A stretch of DNA of 64,000 nucleotides from Amblyornis subalaris. Taxonomy: Eukaryota; Chordata; Aves; Passeriformes; Ptilonorhynchidae. Location of the stretch: assembly GCA_018881555.1 (NCBI GenBank), contig JACAXG010000235.1, forward strand, positions 416,035-480,034. The letters run 5' to 3'. Below the pieces are notes generated by a model. That model was not told where the DNA came from. It saw only the letters and a program-made list of their open reading frames with translations, and did not search any database. Within the stretch, counting starts at the first letter, position 1. The number at the start of each line of letters is the position of its first letter. Made by a program: the position numbers and the translations under genes. Below are positions 44,008-58,465 of this stretch, piece after piece.

Positions 44008-47000
44008 ATCAAGGCAGAGTTTTTATTCAAACTCTTGCTCAAGTACTTCATCTGTGATCAAAGAGGTCATTTCGCCCTGTTCCCTGTGTGCAGTGGGTAT
44101 CCCCGGAGTGTAGCAGGGCATTCATATTTAATTGTTTCTATCGTGCNCCATCTCGGACTCAAATGTTTAGAAAATAAATCAGCCAAGTGCCACTTTCAGA
44201 GCTAAGGCAGCCTTATCAGTTAAGCTACTGTCTGTTAGCATTGCTGTATGAAACTCCAGTAAAAGACTATGGGAGGAAATTTGGTAAAGATTGGACTGGA
44301 CAATGTTGATAAGGCCGTGACCCTGGTATTGGTATATAAAACATGAATAAGATAAAATTATTTATTTAGTATGCTCTGTATTTGTGTTGCAAAAATAAGG
44401 TGGCTAATTCAGCCCAAAAGCAGACAGTTTAAACTGCTTCTAGAAAAAGATATAACTATACAACAGCAGATAGACATAAATATACATAGAGACAGTTTTA
44501 TGTATGTGTGTAATACTGGACTAACCTGTAGAACCCTTTGCCACTAAGGTCATGGAACTTAATAGCTCAGGTAGATGCAAAGGAGACATCTACTTTGATA
44601 ACAAGAAGACTCGCAATTACCTCAAGCATATTGATTAATTATTCAGTCATTAATGTGCAGTATTAACTTTAGTGCTTCATTCTAGGTGATGGAAAAGGTG
44701 ATTTCATTATTTCTGTATCTGTTGTTTACTTGTTCCTTTTTAGCATCTGGTGTGGTGCACTTTTATAGTCTGGGTGAGTCAATGTTAGTTACAAAATTAT
44801 ACTTCATACAGCAATATATTCTAATATCGTTATGTAAATTCTGTGATTTACCTAAACAGTTCATCCAGCTGCAGAACACATATCTCTGTGTGCTAGAATT
44901 TTTAAGCAGTATTAAGATGTTAACGTTTAAAANAAAAAACCAGTCCATTTATTTAAAAGCAAAACCTGTTGGTAGGATTTGTCTTCTGTGGAGGGAAATG
45001 GTGTTACTGTTTTCTTAGCTTTCTCATGTTTCATACAGTTTGAGAAATGAGAAAAATTGTCCCAGTTGTGCTTCATTTAGTTTGAATTCATTGATTNAGT
45101 AAGTGTCATTTCCAAAAGCAATTTCAAGCCTCACTGTCATTATGAAGCCAGACACTTTTCACTTAATAACTCTGGAGTTATCTGGAAATGAAAAACACTG
45201 GCTGTGACCTAAGAAAGCAGAACCTTCCTACATTTCCTCTTGCTTGTCTCCATCGCCAAGAGGTGCTTACTGACAGTAGCATCTATGGTTAAATATGTCT
45301 TTTTCTAATGTATATTCAGCTGGGAATACATAATTCCTTAGATAAGGTACCAAAATCTCTAGCTGGGCTTCTGCCAGCCTTAACTGCTTCTGAGAAGATT
45401 CTGCTTCCATTCGTGAACACTATGCTTTGCACATAAAATTCTTTAAGGCATGGAGGAATACAGACCCTAGATTACCTTAGCATAGGCTTGCTACAGAAGG
45501 TACCTGTGTCCACCAGAAAACGTCTACCACCTTAGGGTGCACTTAATTTTATAACTGTGTAGCTGAAGTCACAGCTCCATGCTACGACTTCTGAGTAATT
45601 TACAAAAATGGGATCCAGGCCTTTATTCTTGCAGAACCCATTTATGAAGACTCAATGACTAAAGTGGGATGTTCTGTACATTTTAGATACTGGTACAGAG
45701 ATTTGCAAGTTGCCTCTTCTTCCAGAGGGGAAGAAATAAATTATTTCTGCTAGTGCGATGTAACTTTTGTAAAATAGAAAATGAGGTGTGAGGAGCTAAC
45801 TTGCCATTTGTGCAATGATATTAACTCTTTGAGTTAACAGCTCTTTGAGAAAGGGGAGAACAAGAACTTACATATTTCCACATCCATGGGAACAAGTGTG
45901 CATGTTTAGGACAGAAGTCAGTAGCAGAATACACTAAAACCCTGCATGCCAGAGAACAATTGAGGACAGTGAAGTGCAGCACATGTTTTCTTCTTTTTCT
46001 CTGTAACTGTCCCTGGGGTTCAAAGCTACATTCTACTACCAGATGAAACCATTGCTCATCTGAAACGAGGTTAAGTTGCACAACTTGGTGACAGACGAGC
46101 CCATAAATGTGGTTTTGGGAGTCAGAAACACTGTCAGTGCTAACCAATGACAGGAGCCCGAGAGGGGTTGCGCTGTTTCCTACAAAAGCACAGAAAAAAG
46201 CGTTTCCCCACAAATTTCATCCTAGGCTCCTAGCGGAACGCCGAGCTGGGGTTTGTATTCCTTAGCATTATTTGGGCACAGAAAGGAGAGCAAATGTATC
46301 CTTCTGCATCAGCTTAGACCCTTTCTGGAGCTCAGCTTATTCTCCTTGTCAGCCCTGATGACCACATCTATCTGCAGGTATTGACGTATTCCACACACAA
46401 ATGGTCAGCTGGGCATTCTGAGAGTCCCTAGAGGAGAAGGAACCGCAATGATGCTGAGAGGCCAGAGCATGCGCTGCACCCATCCGTCGCAGTGATGGTG
46501 GTGCGTGGTCATCCCACCCTCCCCGTGACCCTGGGACGGAAGGGGGAGAACTCAGCATCTAACATAGCTTTAGCAGCAAGTGGTCTTTATATTAGCATCC
46601 TTCAGCTAAAGAAGGCAAAAATCCTGCTACAAAGAGCACCGGCCTGATAAACAGCCACCACAATGCCCCGATCTGAGGTGAGCGTGAATCTTGCGCTGGG
46701 CTGTGCTCCGCAGTTCTTCCCTGAACGTGCTTTCTCTCTGAAAAAATGCATGTGCAGCATCATTAAAAGCAGGATACAAACTTGGCTGTCATTGATGAAG
46801 TAGATAAAGAACAGCTTGATGTTCTTTGAAGTACAGAACACACAGCATATCTAAGAGTGTAGAATAAATTGCCCAGTATATTCTAGAGGAGAAACAATAT
46901 GTCATGTTATTAAAGACTCACTAATGCACAGAAGAACAGGCTTGGGGTGGCAGACTCACTTGGTGTTATCATTTCTTAGGCTTTCCCTCTCCAGGTGGCA

Positions 47001-47086
47001 TATATAATTCTATTTTTGTTATGGGATACAGTGGGAATTTTGCTGTTGACTATTGTAATTCTCAGAGTAAATATCCATAATGAATC

Positions 47087-47105
47087 TTTTTTTTTTTTTT
47101 TTTTT
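47087..47105. repeat. Poly(T) run of 19
   Basis: Nineteen consecutive T. It could be the reverse complement of a retroposon poly(A) tail, but the sequence to its right (minus-strand upstream) does not resemble a known gene or SINE, and no flanking direct repeat was found. Confidence 0.7.
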
Positions 47106-49563
47106 GGCTTCTCGGGAGAGGTTGAGCTTGAGCCATCTTTATCCTGGAACTCCATGACCTTTATTCTGTCACTTAGCTCAACAATAGCTTGTCTAAGTGT
47201 CTGCTTTTAATTGATAGAAAGTTAAAAGAAGGTTTCAAGTCTGCATAAGGCAGGCAAATGTGCAACATTATTTTAAGACAGAAATTACTACTTGACCTCC
47301 TGTGAACCGTTCCTACTTTGAACAAAGAAGATTGATGTCTGTGGTGTCTCTCTCGGCTAGCATCAACGCACAAGCTCACTTCTGTTAGACTGTTTTTGCT
47401 TCCTTGACTGCTATCCTAGTAACAAGCAAAGCTCCCTTTGCCCAGCCAGGCTTACAATGACTAAACCAGACAGCACATCTCAAACTTCTCTTCTTCTGCT
47501 GCCTGCTCAAGTGGAGAATTAAGCCATGTTCACAAATATAATTCCAGCCATTTTTTATATCTTCATACACCAGTCAATGTTAAGCAACTCCAGAAAAAAA
47601 AAGGCACAAACAATGAAACAAAAATACAAAGAACAGCTTAATACTGCAGTAAGCTATTTAAACAGCTGTCTTGGTTTATTCTTCCCACAACACAGTGGTT
47701 TTTTCATTCCCCAGCAGGCATCTCTTCCAAAAAGAAAAGTAAACCTTTGTTAGTGCCTACCAATTGGGCAGAGATGGACCAAGTTGGAAAAGATTTTCTT
47801 CATTTGTTTCCCATTTGAATTACAAGGCTTTATTTGCCTTTTATGCTACTGTGCGGTTTGTGTTTATATAAATTCATNTTTTCAATTTGCAGACATTAAT
47901 TTTGTACAGATACTATACATATATGGATACTTGCTACTATTTGCAGACTTAAGGATTCTTGGTATCTTCAAAACCCGTTTTTCATCACAATGCAAATGGC
48001 AAAAAAAAATCAGACATTCATAAGAGAAACACTGAAGTTGAAAAAAATTAAATGCCCATTCTCCATTTATAGGAAGTACAAAATGATCAGGTTTCCACAA
48101 ATACTACATTAGCTCTAAGTCACTCAAATAGGAGGAGTTCCTTTAACAAAGGAGAATGAGATGAGCTCTGTCTCTAATAACCCAACCTTTTCCATAGTCA
48201 CATCAGTCTTAGTGGCATAGTCCAGTTTGCTGTTAACTCATCCNACACTCTCAGTTTAGTTTTCCCATTCCTCTTCCTTCTGTCTTTTCATCATCACCTT
48301 TTTTGCTGAACCCTTTTGAGGAAGGAGCATAATTTCTCATGGGGGGGAGGCACATAGCTCCTTGAGTTGTTCTGGAACTTAACGGATGGAGACAGCAGCC
48401 CTGGAGTTGAAAGTAAAGATCATGGGGTTACCAGAAGTAATAATTCCATATCTTAATCTCAGTTCTTCTAAGAATTCAGTCCAAGTTACTTGCTCTAAAA
48501 ATGTGGGATAAAATAAGGAAACAAGTGGGGAAGGGTGGTCTTGCCGCGCCGTCTCAGAAGGATGAATTGCCTGTTGTCTGGCTTTGGAGAGGAACCTTTG
48601 GAGGAACCAGTGCTCAGGGGAGGGTGGACAAGAGAAGTCCCTGTGTGTTTGAAGGCAGACAGAGGAGCCAGAGCTGCTGCCGTGTGTACCCGAGGCCTTC
48701 ATCCTCCTGTAGGGTTGATACTGCCTTTTNATACATGCAACAAATCCAGAGACCTCCTCCTGGGACAGCAGTGTTAAGGAAGCCAGAGATAAAACTGGGT
48801 ACCTTCCCTGTGCAGGTCTCTTCCATCCCGGGAATGGCACAGGTACTGCGGACCTCAAAACACCCCTGGCATGCACTTTACAGGCATTTCTCACCTATCT
48901 CTAATGAAGTTAATTAAATCCACACTGTGCCGTAGACCAGTGCGAGGCTTTAAATACAACTGTGTATTTTTGCAGTAGCAGTGTATCTACCTGGTTATTT
49001 CCAAAATTGATACCCGTGTACAGATCCTGCTTCCAGTTCTTACTCTTGAGGCATGTCTTTGTGCCTGACTTGTCTGTGAACTGCATCAGGGAAAGCAATA
49101 CTGTAGTCGCACTTCTGAGAGACTGCCTGCTAATGCAAGCCTGAACATGATTCCCTGGGTTCGGTTTGGGTGGAGAGGGAGCATCAGCATTACAAAACAC
49201 GCCCGCAGATAAATTCTGGAAGTATGTTGATTTTCATGTAACACAATTTTCTTAAAAGAAGTTGACAGTGCAGCAATAGCAGGTTTCTGTCTAACTCCCC
49301 TCGAGCCTGTGTCCACCCACTGTGCCCAAATCACACTGGTCCAGTTGCCTCTGGAAGACCCCACAGCACTGATTGCAGCAAGCTTTCAGCAGGGCATGCA
49401 GAAAGGGACAGTCAGTGACTGGCTCGTTCCCTGTACAGATGAGGTACTCCAACTGGACATAATGCAAGCTGGAAGGAGACAGAAGACCAAACCTCGGTAG
49501 CTTACTTTCTAACTTCGGTGAGTTGTGTTGCCCTGCTAATTTGTAGTTCCTCTATTTCTTTAG

Positions 49564-49625
49564 GAACTTCCAATGAGGAAGGCGGTGTATATCCTGCACC
49601 ACAAGATCTCAGAAATTATTGAGAA
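49564..49625 (+). other. Splice-bounded segment A, possible unannotated or lncRNA exon
   Basis: Preceded by a good acceptor (CCTCTATTTCTTTAG) and followed by a consensus donor (AA then GTGAGT). The 62 bases are open in one frame: ELPMRKAVYILHHKISEIIE. No protein family recognised. Segments like this also arise by chance in noncoding DNA. Confidence 0.25.
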
Positions 49626-52553
49626 GTGAGTTGAGTTAGCCCTCACAGGTCTCTCTAAATAGATAGTTTCCAAAATAACCTGACTTGAAAGGCTGGAAAA
49701 CAAATGCACAAATAGAATTTGTTTCTTCCCAAAGAAATGAACCAAACCATTCTCTGCACTCTAGAGTCCTTTCTAGAACTGGATTTCTTCCATGCTGCCT
49801 TTTCATCAGAACACATTTGGTTTGTTTTAAGTAGTGTTTTAATGTGTGTGTCTCTTGAACCCCATCTACTCCAGATCCAGCAAGAGTATCAGTGTCCCAT
49901 ATGGGACAGCATCATAGAATATTTTATATGCTGTGATAAGCAATCTCTTCTCTAATATTTGGGTCCAACTTTTCCTGGGCTATTTAATCTCAGCTTTTTT
50001 AAAATGGAGTGTCCTGTAAAAGGAAACTGCGTTAAAGGGAAAGCAATAAATGCTTCATTCAGTGTGCTTGGCCAAAATAGCTCAGTGAGTCTTGGAATGA
50101 AAAGACCCTTGTCCATAACAACACAGACACAATTACAAGCACAGACAGGATGGTTTTGCCTAGAAGGGAAAAATGCCTTGCAGCATTGAGGAGGGTTAGC
50201 AGCAAATGGGGAGGAGGGTGAAATCTCTCCGTGGTAGGGCAAGCAGTTTGGTAATAATTAGGACACTTAAAACAGGGAGTGGGGAAGAGAAGGGAGGTCA
50301 GAAGTGTGTAAGGGGGACAGCAAAGTGAACCTCCCATCTTCCTAAGGAAACCACTTCCTCTTGCTGCCTTCCTGTCTCTCTTAGGAGAATATTTTGGATA
50401 ACTCCTCACAGAAGCATTCCAAGGAGAATACTCCATCAATTGTCACTAGCTGCTCCTCCATTGTTCTTNCTCAGCTATACCTTCTTGGATGTCATAACCC
50501 TTGATCCAACCCTTTGCTAGGCCATCCTTCTTTTCGGTTGTTTGCACGTTACTTTTCTACCTCAGCTCTCATAGATTTTGCACTTTGCGTTGCACTTCTA
50601 CCNCTTCACCTTGAGTCTTTCTTTAGCTTTTCTGGTCTTAATCTACAGATCCCTTTAACTCCTTGTAACTGCTCTCTCCCGAAGGATTCATTTTGCAGAT
50701 AGCAGCAGCAAAAGCAAACTGAGGTGCACCTTAGAAGCCATAGGCGCAGGACTTGGAGAATGATTTTCCACAGTATCAGATCCCACAGCAGTGCTAAGAG
50801 GGATTCTACAAAGACTGGTCACAGGAGTCAGCCTAGCATGGTGCCCTTTTTTATTTGCCAAAAATTAATAACTCCCTAGGCCAATTGCAGTTATCCCACA
50901 AGGTTCAAATCAGCGTGAACGCTCTCTTGCAGAACTGTAGCAGAACTACAGACCTCAGAAAGGAAGCTTGGCTGAGGCTCAGCACTTCATCACATTCACT
51001 TCTTGCTTCCCTGAAAGTAACTCAGAATTTGGTCTCAGCAAGGACCAAAGAAGCAGCAGTCATGACTAAAACAAACACTTTATTCTGATAATGAAGTTAC
51101 CAAAAAAAGTTAGTCTTACGGTAGGGTTGTAATTGCAGAGTAGCTGCCAAATGTGGGGAATGCTGCTCCGCACATCTACAGTGCGGTAACTGTTCCTGAA
51201 AGGATCTTTCATATGTCACAGCATTTCTGTTCCTTCAGGGAGTGCTTTCAGTTCCTCCCTTGATCACAAGTTCTCTGACAGGACTGCATTGGGAAAAAAA
51301 TGTTACTTGCAAGCTTTTTTCATGCTCACAATCACTAGGTTTCTGTTCTGTAAAAATACTGGCTGCAGAGACAAGAGTTACATATTCACCCACTTTCTAC
51401 ACAGGAAATTTAAGGTAGGGAAGTGCATGGTGTAGTGAACCATGTGTGGGACTCACAGTGAGTAGATGCAGGTGNACTTCCGCTTCTGCAGACAACCTGC
51501 AGAGATGTGAGACTGACAGGTCAGTGATCCAGCTGCCTGTGCTGGAAAGAAATACCGTATGCATCAATTTACTTCACCACCATGAGATCTGCAAACATAA
51601 AGAAGGGTTGTGTTGTTTTAGTAGGAGGAAGTGATCTCCCTTCTCTTGCCATGGGAACAGAATCTCTGAAGGCAGTTTGCTCTCATAGTCCTCTGCTTTT
51701 TGAGAGCAATAGGTTGTGATTTGTTCCAAGGCCAAGTGTTTTCTGAAGAGGCTGTTACATGCTTTCCAGATGGGCGTTGCATTATCTCTCCATACTGTTG
51801 GGGTACACTTACACAGCACTGCCAGCAACAGGAAGTTGCTAATGTGCTCGCTCACATGGTTTAAAATGCCTTAAGGTGAGCTGCCAGATTTTCAAACAGA
51901 GGTTTTTCTGTTTAGCGTGCCAAATATTTGTTAAAGAAAACATACTCTATTTTCTCTTGTCTGTGGTACCACTTAGTTGCCGTATTGGCACAGAAATGAT
52001 GTTCTGGTCTCATTGCAGAGTGGGAAAAAACAGGTTTTGCTTTTTTCCCTGGAAGGGGTACCAAGTAAAACAAACAAACAGCTGGTTAAATTACATCCTC
52101 GTATTGAACGCACTTCCTATTAAAAACTTTTATCTGTTGGTATTGCTGTCAGCTTTCAGATCGATAATTATATGTGGCAATGCCAGATGCATTCACTGAC
52201 CTTTTTTTCGAATGGAGGGTTGTCCTGGTACATGCCAACGTACCTTACACCACTGCCTAGACATGGCCAAAATTACTGTCAGCATATATGGACACTCTTA
52301 CGGAGACAGAGATAAATCCGTAATACAGTTTTTCAACCCGCTCAACACAGTGCAAAGGAATTTCTTTAACCTGAACTAAAAATGAGCCCAGACAATAGAA
52401 GCGTGTCACCATCTTGGCCTACTAGTACAAAGCACCGTTATTTTTGCCTTCACATGTCAAAATGAAAAATGTGCAGCTTAAGTTATTATTTTCATATTGT
52501 ACATAAAAAAATTTGTTCAAGACTGGAAAGTAACCCACGTTTTCTTCATGCAG
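49626..52553. other. Intergenic region, possible ancient SINE remnant at 51424-51520
   Basis: No gene recognised. The stretch around 51424-51520 (GGTGTAGTGAACC, TGTGGGACTCACAGTGAGTA, then CTTCCGCTTCTGC) loosely follows the tRNA-like head of MIR/CORE-type SINEs, which are old and shared among amniotes. The match is weak. Confidence 0.3.
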
Positions 52554-52770
52554 GAGATGAGCAGAACAGTTCTCCAGTGGAAAGCACAGCTGGCCTGTCA
52601 GTTGCTGGGCTTTGTGTCGTACTGGATCCCATCTACTCGACCAAGCAACCATGCTAAAGTGATGCTCTGGCCGTGCAGCCCAGGCTTTAGCACAGCCCTA
52701 GCAGCTTTAGCAGCAGCACCTTGGAACAAACTACAGACGTGGCTCAGGTCCCTTCAAGGTGCACGAAAAG
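52554..52770 (+). other. Splice-bounded segment B, open for 72 codons
   Basis: Acceptor CACGTTTTCTTCATGCAG ends at 52553 and the donor GAAAAG then GTAAG starts at 52771. All 217 bases are open in the frame that starts with the first base (GAG ATG AGC). The peptide contains VLQWKAQLACQLLGF and WNKLQTWLRSLQGARK and matches no family I know. The other two frames have stops. It could be an exon of an unannotated gene or a lncRNA, or chance. Confidence 0.3.
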
Positions 52771-55700
52771 GTAAGNTTTTTATGTGCTTCTCTTTTTAAA
52801 TACGTGATACAGCATTGTCACCAAAGTTCACCTGTAGTGCCAAACTCCATCAGAAAATTGACATAAAGCCCCCAAAAAGTCAAGAGTTACTTTTCTTAAT
52901 GTTTGATACATTTAATCTAANGCACAGGACATATTTGAACTACAAATTTGGTTATGGGTTAATTCATTTTGAATTGCCTTTGGGGTTTTTCCTTCGCTCT
53001 GGTACTCAGTTTGTTGGTGTGCATATATAAACACACACGTGTGTATAAACACACAGGGAAAAGCTACATTTCTTACCTAGCAAGGCGACCACCAGAGCTG
53101 AAACTTATACGGCAGACCAGACAGCATCGTGTGCTCAGACTCAGGCTATAAATCTGCGAGCAGCGTATTCTGCACTCACATTGCTGAGACACAGCACTGC
53201 TCTGCTGCTCATTCACTGGGTGACGCTGGAAAAAATCCCTTTCTGCCTACCTCTTTGTAAAATGAAAGCGATACGTGTCTCTGGAGTCCCATTTGCTGAC
53301 TTTAGTGGGAGTTGTGCTTGACAAAGAGTTGAATAAGTGTAGGTTTCATCCCTGTATCAGCCTGCATTAGATGACTTGGTGTTATTCTGAGTCAGCAGCT
53401 GCTCAGAACAGCTCTTTTGAAACCTTGGAGTTTCCCTTTAAGATCTGATGAGATCAGTGTCATTCAGCAGCTCGTTTTACTTCCTCAGCATTTTCTCACT
53501 TCCGCATTGCACATACTGGCAGTCATGATCAGATTGTTTCAAAATAGCCCTTCTGAACATAGGAAAGTTTTTAGCACCCGGTCTGATCTCACCCCAGCAC
53601 TGAGCCAGCAAAACATCACTAGGTCAACAGTTACTCTGGATTGCTGTTAGGGTAGAAAGGGGCAAAAGATGATCCAAACTCATTTGCAAAAAGTATTAAA
53701 CAACATTCTGCAAATTACTGAATTCTGTCACTTTTTTAAGACAAGAAAACCTGCTATCAAGGGAATGGAATTGCCTTAGCCAAACTCTGTCGGTGTCACC
53801 ATCTAAAACCCAGAGAAGCTCTCACTGACCATGGAATTACAGCAGCAGTGTAGGGAGCATACACCTTAAAAACCCCAAATCAGTCTAAAAAAGCTTCCCA
53901 AGGAATGACAGGGTTTTGTTTTTCACCATTCCACCTCTCACCAGTGAAGTAGTAGATGTTTGTCTGTCATACAGAATTGCGGTTTCACTTGTGCCAGAGC
54001 ATACGGTGCAAGAGCTCAGTTCTTTCCTCCTGCCGTTCTGCTCTCAATTTCAGAGGAGCTGTGCCTGCTTTACACCAGTCCAGAGGGAAGGGAATCAGAC
54101 ATTCCATCTTCAGAGCTTTTGTTTCAAAGATAAATGACTCTGTTTTGCAGCTTTCCTCGTGGCTTATTCCAGAGATCTGCTGCCAATGCAGGCTGGCTCA
54201 GTGTCAAGCCTCGACACACAGCAAAAACAGTTGAAAAATAGCAACGCTNCATCTGATCGGCTAATTTGGAAGTTCTGTGCACTGGGAGCTGTAACACTTG
54301 GGAAGGTAGCAGAGCCACGGCATTTTTAGGTACCTATTTTTGTTAGAATGCTGTGCAGAAGTTTACTCTCTGTGTTTTGGACAGGAAGCAGATGACTCCA
54401 GAAGCTTAAACACTGAAAGAAGGGGGAGGGAGAAGAGAACCAGCTCATTCCTATAGAACACATGCAAATGTAAATGTGGGGCCAAGCACAACACATCAAT
54501 GTGTCACTTTTGGACAGAAGATAAACTGAAGGTCAGCTAAAGCAGTGCAGCTAAGACAAACTGATGACATGCAATTAAAGTCTCTTCTGTAAAGAATGGT
54601 CTTGTTGCAGAGTTTGGTCCCCCTGCAAAGATTGACAATTGTTTTATAACTTTTCACAAGAAGAAACACATTTGCTTCCTGCCTTAGCTTAAAGGCTGAA
54701 AGAAATAGGGCCAGATTCATTTCTTTTGAGGCTTTTCTAGAGATCTGTCAGAAAGAAACATCTCCATGAACACTTAGTACGTTTCACCTTCATCAGTAAT
54801 TGAGTGCACACTGATGAATATAAAAGCTTTCAAATGAACCAGACACCATTTCCATGGGGAAATTTTGTTTTACAGCAAGTCCAGAGTGGACAATCAGATT
54901 CACATCTTAAAGCAGTTTGAACATGGTATACTGTTTTGGAAACAAGTTTTAAGTTACAGCAACTACTTTATCATAAATAACTCCTAGAACTACAACATGT
55001 GGGAGGCGAAAGAGTTCAGCCACAGTCAGAAACACGTCAGCTGTTCGTGTCATGTTGTAATGTGCATAACTTGTTCGAAAACTATTTAGGCCATGAAGTG
55101 TAGNTTCACTCTTAACACCTGCTTCCAAACAGAATCGTTCCCTAAGTTCTCTATGCAGTTTTGAGTGGAAGCTTCACCCTGCAGAGTGAGTCTGTATGGG
55201 AAGTTATGTTTGGGTTTTTTTCTTTGCTGTGGGTGTTCAGAGCTAGTGACTAATCAAAAGGAGAGTCTCCTGCTTCCCTGCTCCTCCCGGAGCTGAAGAG
55301 CAAACACAGTAACAGGAGTGAGACTTCTTTCATCTCCCATTGTCAAGGAATGGGTTGTGATGCTGTTACTCACAGCGTGCAGAATTTTATTCCACTGTCA
55401 TCTCAGCTGTGAGACATGCTAATTAATTCAGAAAGATTTTTTTTCTTTTCAGGCTGTGTGTGAGCAAACCTAGGTGAAATGTCAGCTTCCACATTTCAAA
55501 CCTGACAGTTAAAAAAACCCCAAACTTTCTGCTTGTCAGCTGCTGAGGTTTGCTTGAGGGATACATAGGAACCTATTCCACTTGGGGTGTCTCCCCACAC
55601 CTTTTTTTAAACATTCTCTTTTAGGACTAGGACTGCATTTCAAATCTACTAACAACTGCCTGACTAAAACAAGCTTTTTGAGAAACTATTCAGTAAAGCA

Positions 55701-58465
55701 CAGTGTGAAACTCCCACTGTGGATAAGGAACATGATAGTGTCTTAGGCTTGTTTTGACCACCCCAGCTGCCCATCAGCTTGGAAATGTCATCAAAAGCCT
55801 TCTCTTCAAGGGACATTTGGAATCAGCTGTGGGACGGCGATGAGCATGGTCACAGAGCAGTAACTGAGCTGTGAGCCCAGCCTCAGCCAAGTAATTTAGG
55901 ATGCTCGAGTGTGCCCAGGGGATGGACAGCATTTTCTGCATTCATGACTGTAGCAGAGCAGAAATGTTACAATCAACAGATGGTTAAACCGACTGTGCTC
56001 TGGTGACTTCTTTAGCAAGTGTTATGTAATTACTCTTTTCATTACAAAAAAAATTAATTCCCAGAATCTTTTACCCTACATACAAAGCCTTGATACTACT
56101 GTCTGTCTGAACTTAACTGCTCTTAAAAGCAGAGTTTGTTCGCTCTCTGTTTTAAAGTGCTGATTTCTACATCCTCTCTGATCCGAGGGCAAATGGCAGG
56201 TCATGTGGGAGAATTTAATCAGCATTATACCATTAGCCTATTCCTCCCATTCCGAGATGCCCACGACCTCACATCAATGGCTCAAATGTGCTTTAAGTGG
56301 CCAGACTCTGTATTCAATTATTGTTTAGACAGGGAGTCCCAACTCGATCCCAAAACATTGTGTTTTTTCTTTTTCCAAGCAGAAATGTCTTAGCTTACTG
56401 GATCTTGCACTTCTAGGATTCACTTCTTCAGCTTCTCTTCACTGTCATGTAAGGGGACTATTTAAAATTCCCAAAAAAATTCTCCCTTAATTATAAGATT
56501 TCCAGAGCAGCTATTTCAAACAAGGAACAGCTCACATGAGATTAGTGGTTTACACTGATAGAGTCAATAATGCCTACCTGTGGAACCTCTCTAGCTCACA
56601 TTCTTTAACTGACTTAACAAAGGGTATTTTTCCTCTGTACTCCAGAAATTGAAGTGAAAGCTGCGTGAGAGCATCTACTGCCAGAAAGAGAAAGCAGCAT
56701 CAGTCACTCTAGATAACATAGCTGACTGCCTTCCAATTAAAGGCCCGTTCCCTGAGAGCAGATACCTTTTNTCTTGGACATGGAAACCACCTTGCAGTCT
56801 CCCTTCTGCATTACCTGAGCTGTGTGCAGACAACCATCAAGATTATTATAAGCCTTACAGGTAGAAAGCCCCAAGAGTGTCACATAAAGAAAAGACAAAA
56901 CAGAGGCATAACAAATCATCACTTTCTTACGAGACTGAAAGTAATGTGTGTTGCTGTAGAAAGATCTATTTTGTTTGGATTTTGGGTTCTGTACTTCAGA
57001 AGATCCTAAGGCAATTTCCAAACCACAGCCCTAGTTCTGAGGAAGTTTAAGGTCAACCATAGGCTTACTTACTGGAGTTAGAAATGAGCAGTGTGTTTTG
57101 TTGCACGTTTTCACCCACCCATCCCTAAGCATCCATGATCAAAGCTGTGGGAAGCTCCAGAGGAGGGCAGTGAGCCTAGTATCTTCAGCTTGATGCAGGT
57201 GTATCACTCCTTCTACACAAGATAAAACAAGCATAAGATCCCTCCTTACTGCTCCATGGGCATGTGTGGAGGGTGAAAAACCTACCTCCTTCCTCACACA
57301 GCCACACTGGTTAGACAGGCTCTGGCCTTGGTATTACACTTGTCAGTGATAAATGGTCATCTGTAGAAGGCAGTGGATTTCTTATGGAAGCAACATGTTC
57401 CTTTTTTTTACTCAGAGTGACTCCAGTGACGAAGGGAACTGGCATGGGGCCTTTATTCACCAGTCACATAAAGTTTCCTTCCTCACTGACTGNGTGCTGG
57501 GAGAGAGAAACTGATTTTGAGAGAAGCCTGAGACTGGGTAAGAAAACCTCCAATGATTCTGTCAAATGCTGAACTCAGCAACCATGAAAAGAAACTGTTG
57601 TCAGATCCAGCAACTGAGAAATACTGCAAAGTGACATCTTCTCATTTAGATTGGGCAGTGCTTTTGTTTTAGGCTTTGGAGAAACAATAATAATACTACT
57701 ATCACAGTACAGCAAGAAGTGCTGCAACGTCTGTACTAACGTGCAACCCTAGAGAGGGAAGAGCAGGCAGGTCTGCTACACTGCACTGTAACAATCCACC
57801 ATTGAAAGAGAGCTCAAACCTCTATTGCACAACAGCATTTCCAATTAGTGCCTTTTCCCAGCCCCAAAATATTGTCATAAGGTTTAGTTGGGATATGAGT
57901 AGCTAGGAGAGCCACAATTCCCCAAACAACTGTTTTTCTGCTTTTGCACCTCAAGAAAATCCTAGTCGGAGTCTGTAGGCATGTGAGGGTCAGTCAGCAC
58001 AGTGCTGCCTGGGAAGTAGCAGCTGCTATGAATCATATCCTGGGAACTCCACAGAGAGGGTACAGATATGACAGGACAGGGCAGCATTCCCTTCCAGACC
58101 AGGACCTGGCTGTCTCATGTTCTAAACAAGCGAAAGAAACAGTATGTAGGAAAGCATTTTAATGATTGTGCAAAAACTGCTAGAAAACTATTTATTAATA
58201 ACTCACTGTCCAGATGGAGAAATGTATTTTGCAAGTTTCCAGAGGGGTATTTTCCTTCCTAAAGTGCTGTTAAATATTTCCACAGAAAATCTGGTGATAC
58301 TTTTAACGGGGAAAAAGAAAATTAGAGATCATGCCTCTACCTCCTTACGCTGGCCAGGAGGCCTGCTTGTACCACAGAATAATAGAACTAGATTTAAGTG
58401 TGACTTGAAAACACAAATACGGGATCCAAGAGGTGTGAGGTAACCCTTCCATTCCATATCCACAG
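52771..58465. other. Intergenic region, possible MIR/L2-like remnant at 53195-53345
   Basis: No gene recognised. At 53195-53345 the order CTGCTCATTCACTGGGTGAC, AATCCCTTTCTGCCTACCTC, TTTGTAAAATGAAAGCGATA resembles the conserved tail shared by MIR and L2 elements (the CTGTAAAATGGGGATA block). The alternating purine-pyrimidine block ATAAACACACACGTGTGTATAAACACACA sits nearby at about 53028-53056. Confidence 0.35.

Larger units (their letters stand above)
42666..49563. other. Intergenic region, no recognised gene
   Basis: No conserved protein segment recognised. It contains an AT-rich palindrome at 43992-44007, a pure T19 run at 47087-47105 and two anonymous minus-strand open frames (45821-46213 and 48379-48894) without identifiable domains. 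An unresolved NN lies at 43254-43255. Confidence 0.5.

Noticed and set aside
45821..46213. 130-codon minus-strand open frame as a gene or transposase remnant
   Set aside because: No recognisable motif of any transposase or cellular family.
48379..48894. 171-codon minus-strand open frame as a gene
   Set aside because: No domain or family resemblance, no splice or promoter context, and overlapping plus-strand frames are equally open.
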